A stretch of 35,368 nucleotides of DNA from a virus. Numbering within the stretch: position 1 is the first letter of the stretch; every line of letters begins with the position of its first letter. The notes beneath the pieces are model-generated. The model was not told where the DNA came from, searched no databases, and saw nothing but the letters and a program-made list of their open reading frames with translations. Position numbers and translations under genes: made by a program. Of this stretch, positions 31,047 through 35,368 are shown piece by piece. Location: IMG/VR virus record IMGVR_UViG_3300042558_001647, positions 1 through 35,368 of that record, one strand, 5' to 3'.

Positions 31047-31535
31047 ATGAGTACCGAAACTGAAAAAACAGCTAAAAAAATTGAAGAACAAAGATTTGAA
31101 TTTATTCTTTACATTAATGACCATATCATTTGTCAGAGATATTTCAATATTAGAGATTTCAATGAGGATTCTCTTAATTCACTTGAATTAAAAGAATTGA
31201 TGGACAACATTGTTGGGATGAACAATGGGCAATATGGTTCTTTGGGTATTATACCTAGATACCTACAAAACAAGTCTAAAGACTATCTTTGGGATAACTA
31301 CAACCCATATTTCACGCAAAAAGAAGAAACAACAAAAAACATTTTTGAAAAATTAGACAATTTTCAATTTGAAATTAAAGTTGATAAAAATTCAGTTGCA
31401 AAAAGTGAGTTCTGTGGTAACTATTTTCCACCAAAGGTTAGATACGCTGTGGACGTTAGAGAAATTATCCCGTCAATAATGTCTGAAATCAGACATTCAT
31501 TGAGTCAAAAAAATTATAACTTGGTTGGTGCATAA
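31047..31535 (+). CDS. Conserved-looking unknown protein of the replication block
   Basis: 162 residues. It starts with a Lys/Glu helix, then 'FEFILYINDHIICQRYFNIRDFNEDSLNSLELKELMD', 'MNNGQYGSLGIIPRYLQNKSKDYLWDNYNPYF', a central 'FEIKVDKNSVAKSEFCGNYFPPKVRYAVDVREIIP' and a helical end. I recall similar unnamed proteins in other large phages but cannot attach a function. Its place between the 5'-nuclease and helicase genes suggests a replication role, by context only. Its stop codon lies inside a long hairpin. Confidence 0.7.
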   Translation: MSTETEKTAKKIEEQRFEFILYINDHIICQRYFNIRDFNEDSLNSLELKELMDNIVGMNNGQYGSLGIIPRYLQNKSKDYLWDNYNPYFTQKEETTKNIFEKLDNFQFEIKVDKNSVAKSEFCGNYFPPKVRYAVDVREIIPSIMSEIRHSLSQKNYNLVGA

Positions 31536-31548
31536 TCGACCAAGTTAT
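31516..31548 (+). other. 12-bp hairpin over a stop codon, without T tract
   Basis: ATAACTTGGTTG (31516-31527) pairs with CGACCAAGTTAT (31537-31548), one G-T pair, nine-base loop. It contains the stop of the upstream gene. The following bases (TATATTTATTAT) are not a T run but contain a late-type motif. Confidence 0.6.
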
Positions 31549-31557
31549 TATATTTAT
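31549..31557 (+). promoter_or_regulatory. Late-type motif TATATTTAT before helicase
   Basis: 35 bases before the helicase ATG, directly after the hairpin. It is the only copy seen in the replication block, so it could be chance in AT-rich DNA or allow late helicase synthesis. Confidence 0.3.
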
Positions 31558-31592
31558 TATAACAAACAGTTTTTAAAAACAGAAAGAAAAGA

Positions 31593-33023
31593 ATGGCAAA
31601 AATAGACAAAAATAGTTTAGGGTATCTAGGGTACGATTATCAATTAAGATTAATAGCGCAAATATTAACAGACAGAAAATTCGCCAGCTCAATTATAGAC
31701 ATTGTTGACCCTAATTATTTTGAAGACCCATATTTAAGGGTTGTTGCTGCCACAATTAAAGACGCTGCCAAAAAGGATGATATTATACCAGATGTTGGCA
31801 GTTTAGAGTTTAGATTATTAGAAGATGTAACCGATGATATACAAAGAAAGTATGTCATCGGTCAACTTCGTAAGATAAAGGAAGCTGATTTGAACGATAC
31901 GCTTAAAGTACAAGATATCGCAATGAAGTTTTGCAAGCAACAAGAATTAAAAAAATCGGTAAATGAAATTACCAAAATCATAAATAAAGGAAACATCGAT
32001 GATTATGAACAATGTGAGGCTATATTAAGAAAAGCTTTAGAACATGGTGATAACAAAGATGATGGGATTAGTGTTTTCGACAACATTGATAGCGTATTGG
32101 AAGATGACTTTAGAAAACCAATACGAACTGGTATAAAGGGTTTAGATGATGTTATGGATGGTGGGTTATCCAAAACAGAATTAGCTGTTATATTGGCACC
32201 TTTTGGTGTTGGTAAAACAACTATGATGACAAAAATTGCCAACACCGCAATCAGTGATGGTAAAAAAGTTTTACAAATATTTTTCGAAGATAACCCAAAA
32301 GTTATCCAAAGAAAACATTTATCTTGTTGGTCTGGTTACGATTTGAATAGTTTATCTCTACATAAAGACGAACTTATTCAAATGACAAAAGAGTGGGAGG
32401 AAGGCATGAAAGGTAAAGGTCAATTAATACTTAAAAAGTTTTCTAGTGACGGAACCACTATCCCAGTAATTAGACAATATATTAGAAAGTTGATTGCTCA
32501 AGGTTTCAGACCAGATATTGTTTTGCTAGATTATATTGATTGTGTTGAACCATCTAGAAAATTTGATGATGTTAATGTTGGTGAAGGTAGCGTTATGCGA
32601 CAGTTCGAAACCATGTTATCAGAATTAGATATTGCTGGTTGGACAGCCATTCAAGGAAACAGAAGTTCAATTAAAGCAGATGTGGTTGAGGCCGACCAAA
32701 TGGGTGGTTCAATCAAGAAAGCTCAAATTGCGCATTTTGTTGTATCAATAGCAAAAACACTCGACCAAAAAGAGGCTGGAACAGCTACTATGGCTATTCT
32801 TAAATCTCGTTTTGGTAAATCTGGATTAATATTCGAAGATATTAGATTTGATAATGCAACAATTCAAATCGATATGGGCCAAAACAATGGCGCAAGAACG
32901 CATAGTGAGCACAAGCAAGGAAAAGAAGTTGCTGGACAGCAAAGAGTCAACACTGTTTTAGAAGCAGCGAAACAAAGAAACGCTGTATTGAATGCGTTAA
33001 CAACGCCAAAAATAGACGAATAA
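31593..33023 (+). CDS. 41: Replicative DNA helicase (T4 gp41/DnaB-like)
   Basis: 476 residues, almost the length of T4 gp41 (475). The N-terminal ~150 residues are helical. The RecA-like motor domain begins near 175 ('RTGIKGLDDVMDGGLSKTELAVIL') with Walker A APFGVGKTT (K208) and Walker B 'DIVLLDYIDCV' near residue 310, then 'WTAIQGNRS' and an arginine-containing 'AILKSRFGKSGLIFEDIRFD' that matches the DnaB-family C-terminal motif. It forms a hexameric ring that unwinds the fork. The T4 partners gp59 loader and gp61 primase are not seen in the window. Confidence 0.92.
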   Translation: MAKIDKNSLGYLGYDYQLRLIAQILTDRKFASSIIDIVDPNYFEDPYLRVVAATIKDAAKKDDIIPDVGSLEFRLLEDVTDDIQRKYVIGQLRKIKEADLNDTLKVQDIAMKFCKQQELKKSVNEITKIINKGNIDDYEQCEAILRKALEHGDNKDDGISVFDNIDSVLEDDFRKPIRTGIKGLDDVMDGGLSKTELAVILAPFGVGKTTMMTKIANTAISDGKKVLQIFFEDNPKVIQRKHLSCWSGYDLNSLSLHKDELIQMTKEWEEGMKGKGQLILKKFSSDGTTIPVIRQYIRKLIAQGFRPDIVLLDYIDCVEPSRKFDDVNVGEGSVMRQFETMLSELDIAGWTAIQGNRSSIKADVVEADQMGGSIKKAQIAHFVVSIAKTLDQKEAGTATMAILKSRFGKSGLIFEDIRFDNATIQIDMGQNNGARTHSEHKQGKEVAGQQRVNTVLEAAKQRNAVLNALTTPKIDE

Positions 33024-33048
33024 AAATTAAAATTAAGATTTAAGAGAG

Positions 33049-34002
33049 ATGTATTTAAAAGATAAGACATTAAAAAAAAGGTATTCTATTTTCCCAATCG
33101 TTCATAACGATTTGTGGCAGATGTACAAAAAAGCCGAAGCTCAAACATGGGTTGCCGAAGAACCAGATTTATCAAAAGATAGATTTGACGAATTAAAAGA
33201 TAACGAAAAAACTTACTTGAAAAACATTTTAGCGTTTTTCGCTATTTCTGATGGTTTAGTTATTGATAACCTAGCTACAAACTTTTTAAATGAAGTTGAA
33301 ATTCTAGAAGCTCAATATTTTTACGGTCACCAAACGTTTATTGAACAAGTACATGCAAATGGTTATTCTTTGTTAATCGAAACGTATATAAAAAATCTAT
33401 TGGAAAGAGAAGAGTTATTCAATTCTATGGAAACAAACCCAGCTGTTGGTAAAAAAGCAGCATGGGCTGAAAATTGGATTCAACACCCTTCATTTGGTCA
33501 TAGATTAGTTGCGTTTGCATGTGTTGAAGGTATTTCATTTGCTAGTGTATTCTCTGGTGTGTTTTGGTTTAGAAGTAGAAACAAGATGCCTGGATTGGGT
33601 GCTATGAATGAACTTATTTTGAGAGACGAAACATTCCATTATGAATTTGCACTTAACCTTTATAAAAATTATTTGAAAGATGACTACAAACTTTCAAAAG
33701 AAGAATTGCGAAACATTATATTAGGGTGTTATGAGGCTGAAAAAGTTTTTGTTGAGGAAAGTATGCCAGATGGGTTACAAGGGTTAACAAAAGAAGATAT
33801 GGTTAAATACGTACAATATGTTACAGATGTTGTGTTGAACGATTTTGGTTGTGAAACAGAATTCAAAGTAAGTAATCCATTAGAATACATGTCTAGAATT
33901 GGTTTATCATCTAAAAATAATTTCTTTGAAAAAAGAGAGGGTGAATACACTAGAGTTGAAATACCAACAACTATGGATGGTATTTTTGATGAAGAATTTT
34001 AA
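33049..34002 (+). CDS. nrdB: Ribonucleotide reductase small subunit (class I)
   Basis: 317 residues. All iron ligands are visible by alignment to the mouse/E. coli R2 pattern: D68 (AISDGLV), E99 and H102 (FIEQVH), E160 (CVEGISF), E194 and H197 (DETFHYEF). The radical tyrosine is Y106, four residues after H102. The overall wording ('VHNDLWQMYKKAEAQTWVAEEPDLSKD') is closer to the eukaryotic-type R2 than to E. coli NrdB. The C-terminal tail (GIFDEEF) should dock in NrdA. It makes the tyrosyl radical needed to reduce ribonucleotides. It lies just before nrdA, the reverse of the T4 order. Confidence 0.95.
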   Translation: MYLKDKTLKKRYSIFPIVHNDLWQMYKKAEAQTWVAEEPDLSKDRFDELKDNEKTYLKNILAFFAISDGLVIDNLATNFLNEVEILEAQYFYGHQTFIEQVHANGYSLLIETYIKNLLEREELFNSMETNPAVGKKAAWAENWIQHPSFGHRLVAFACVEGISFASVFSGVFWFRSRNKMPGLGAMNELILRDETFHYEFALNLYKNYLKDDYKLSKEELRNIILGCYEAEKVFVEESMPDGLQGLTKEDMVKYVQYVTDVVLNDFGCETEFKVSNPLEYMSRIGLSSKNNFFEKREGEYTRVEIPTTMDGIFDEEF

Positions 34003-34024
34003 TAATTAAAATAAACAGATAAAA

Positions 34025-35368
34025 ATGAGAATACTTAAAAGAGATAAATCAACACAAGCTTTCACACCTAACAAAATATTAACAAGAATAAAAACACAAG
34101 CCAAAGGCTTGAAAGTGGATTCGGATATTTTGTTTCAAGAAGTGATTCCTTTGATTAGTGATAATATAACGACAACAGAGATTGATGAAATAATTGCGTT
34201 TAAGGCCGCTGATAAAATCATTCAACATCCAGATTATTCATTATTGGGTGGTAGAATTTTATTAAGTCGACAATCTAAATTAATAAACAAAGAATTACAA
34301 CCAGTAGATTTAACCTATGACTTCTTTGCTGCGACAACTTTCTTGTCAAAATACTCAATGAAAGACGATAAAAAAACACCTATCGAATTACCATCATGTA
34401 TGTATGAAAGAGTTGCGAAACATTTGCATGGTGAAAATGAATCTGACAAATTAGAATTGTTAGAAGAACTTAAATCTAAAAGAGGTAACTTTGCAACACC
34501 AACATACACAAACGCTGGTATTGAAAAAAGAGGTGGTATGATTAGTTGTAATCTAACACACTTGGAAGAAGACTCGTTTGACGGTATTGAAAATACTCTT
34601 TCTAAGATATCTTCAGCGTCAAAAGAAGGTTCTGGTATCGGATTACTGATTGACCCATTAAGAAGCAAGGAAAGTGTTGTTGAATCGTTTCAAGGAAACG
34701 CTGGTGGTGTTGTTAGATTGGCTGACATGGTTCAATCAAAAATGAGGTTCTATAAACAAGGTTCACGTTCTGGTAGCTGCGCATTATATTTGTCATTGTG
34801 GCATAAAGATATTATTGATTTCTTAGATTTAACATTACCTATTGGTGACGAACAATTAAGAACTCGTGATTTGTTTACATCTGTAATCGTGAACGACTTG
34901 TTTATGCAAAAATTAGAGAAGGGTGAAGATTGGTATTTGTTCTGTCCTAATGACATTAAAAAAGCTGGGTTAAAACCACTTTACAATCTACATGGTGCGC
35001 AATTTAATGCTGAGTATGAAAAAGCCGTTTCTTTAGGTATTGGTAAAAAGGTTAACCCTAAAGACATTTTTGACTCGATAATTAAATCACAAGTTGAAAG
35101 CGGTAGACCTTATGTGATGTTTAAAGACAACGCAAACAAAAGAAACATGCAGAGCAATATCGGACCAATTAAACAATCTAATTTGTGTATAGAGGTAATG
35201 CAAGCTTCAAAACCTAAATATACACCACAATGTACTTTAGCCTCAGTTAACTTAGCAGAACACGATAATCTAGAAACAATAGCTAAAACAACAAAAGTTT
35301 TGGTTAAAGCACTGAACAGAGTAATCGAAACGAACAAATGGAGTGATGATTGGAGTAAAAAAGCTGGT
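34025..35368 (+). CDS. nrdA: Ribonucleotide reductase large subunit (3' partial)
   Basis: 448 codons are visible from the ATG at 34025, 22 bases after nrdB, and the frame runs off the window end. The N-terminus 'KSTQAFTPNKILTRIKTQAKGL' to 'HPDYSLLGGRILLSRQ' looks like an ATP-cone region. Active-site residues seen are C175 (MISCNLT), the N386-L-C388-I-E390 motif that corresponds to the E. coli N437/C439/E441 triad, and C403 (PQCTLASVNL), equivalent to C462. 'EGSGIGLLIDPLRS' and 'RSGSCALYLSLWHKDI' are typical large-subunit segments. It reduces NDPs to dNDPs with NrdB for genome synthesis. Confidence 0.95.
   Translation, partial: MRILKRDKSTQAFTPNKILTRIKTQAKGLKVDSDILFQEVIPLISDNITTTEIDEIIAFKAADKIIQHPDYSLLGGRILLSRQSKLINKELQPVDLTYDFFAATTFLSKYSMKDDKKTPIELPSCMYERVAKHLHGENESDKLELLEELKSKRGNFATPTYTNAGIEKRGGMISCNLTHLEEDSFDGIENTLSKISSASKEGSGIGLLIDPLRSKESVVESFQGNAGGVVRLADMVQSKMRFYKQGSRSGSCALYLSLWHKDIIDFLDLTLPIGDEQLRTRDLFTSVIVNDLFMQKLEKGEDWYLFCPNDIKKAGLKPLYNLHGAQFNAEYEKAVSLGIGKKVNPKDIFDSIIKSQVESGRPYVMFKDNANKRNMQSNIGPIKQSNLCIEVMQASKPKYTPQCTLASVNLAEHDNLETIAKTTKVLVKALNRVIETNKWSDDWSKKAG

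Noticed and set aside
1-35368. tRNA genes, CRISPR arrays, insertion sequences, integrase or attachment sites
   Set aside because: I looked for cloverleaf-like segments, regularly spaced repeats and transposase/integrase motifs by eye and saw none; a tRNAscan or CRISPR search was not possible.

Overview
The window looks like part of a large, AT-rich contractile-tailed phage genome, a distant T4 relative that infects a member of the Bacteroidota. The T4 link rests on a recognisable sheath, tail tube, baseplate proteins, gp32-type ssDNA-binding protein, UvsX-type recombinase, 5'-nuclease, gp41-type helicase and ribonucleotide reductase. The host inference rests on several promoters of the Bacteroidota form (TTG, about 20 bases, TAnnTTTG) and on the lack of Shine-Dalgarno sequences before most starts.

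Layout. 1-1270: end of a fibre-like protein and a small fibre-associated protein. 1267-1425 (minus): a tiny ribbon-helix-helix-type regulator with a candidate operator. 1576-7310: tail sheath, an OmpA-like-domain protein, a minus-strand cargo pair (a secreted CAP-domain protein and a 102-residue unknown), tail tube and a 37-residue basic protein. 7369-14179: an unknown, a gp26-like baseplate/tail chaperone with a probable frameshift extension, another unknown, and the tape measure protein. 14493-25558: a baseplate operon with a 1483-residue protein carrying an OmpA-like domain, a gp53/LysM-like protein, and a 2098-residue hub with two C-terminal wall-degrading domains. 25590-27619: four unknown genes. 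27854-35368: replication and nucleotide genes in the order gp32, uvsX, 5'-nuclease, unknown, gp41 helicase, nrdB, nrdA (cut by the window end).

Expression. Most structural units end in an intrinsic terminator and are preceded by ATATTTAT(A), which is the reverse complement of the T4 late promoter core. The gp32 replication block and the minus-strand cargo genes instead have Bacteroidota-type promoters. The sheath, tube, tape measure and baseplate proteins would build the contractile tail. The hub enzymes would open the wall during entry. The 27854-35368 block would supply ssDNA protection, recombination, primer removal, unwinding and dNTPs.

The items most worth a second look are the double-enzyme hub, the two OmpA-like domains in virion-region proteins, the T7 frameshift site, four proteins with an N-terminal signal resembling a capsid-targeting/prohead-protease site, an RHH gene with built-in half-sites, a promoter-terminator pair with no gene between (candidate small RNA), and a perfect 12-bp palindrome inside an unknown gene.
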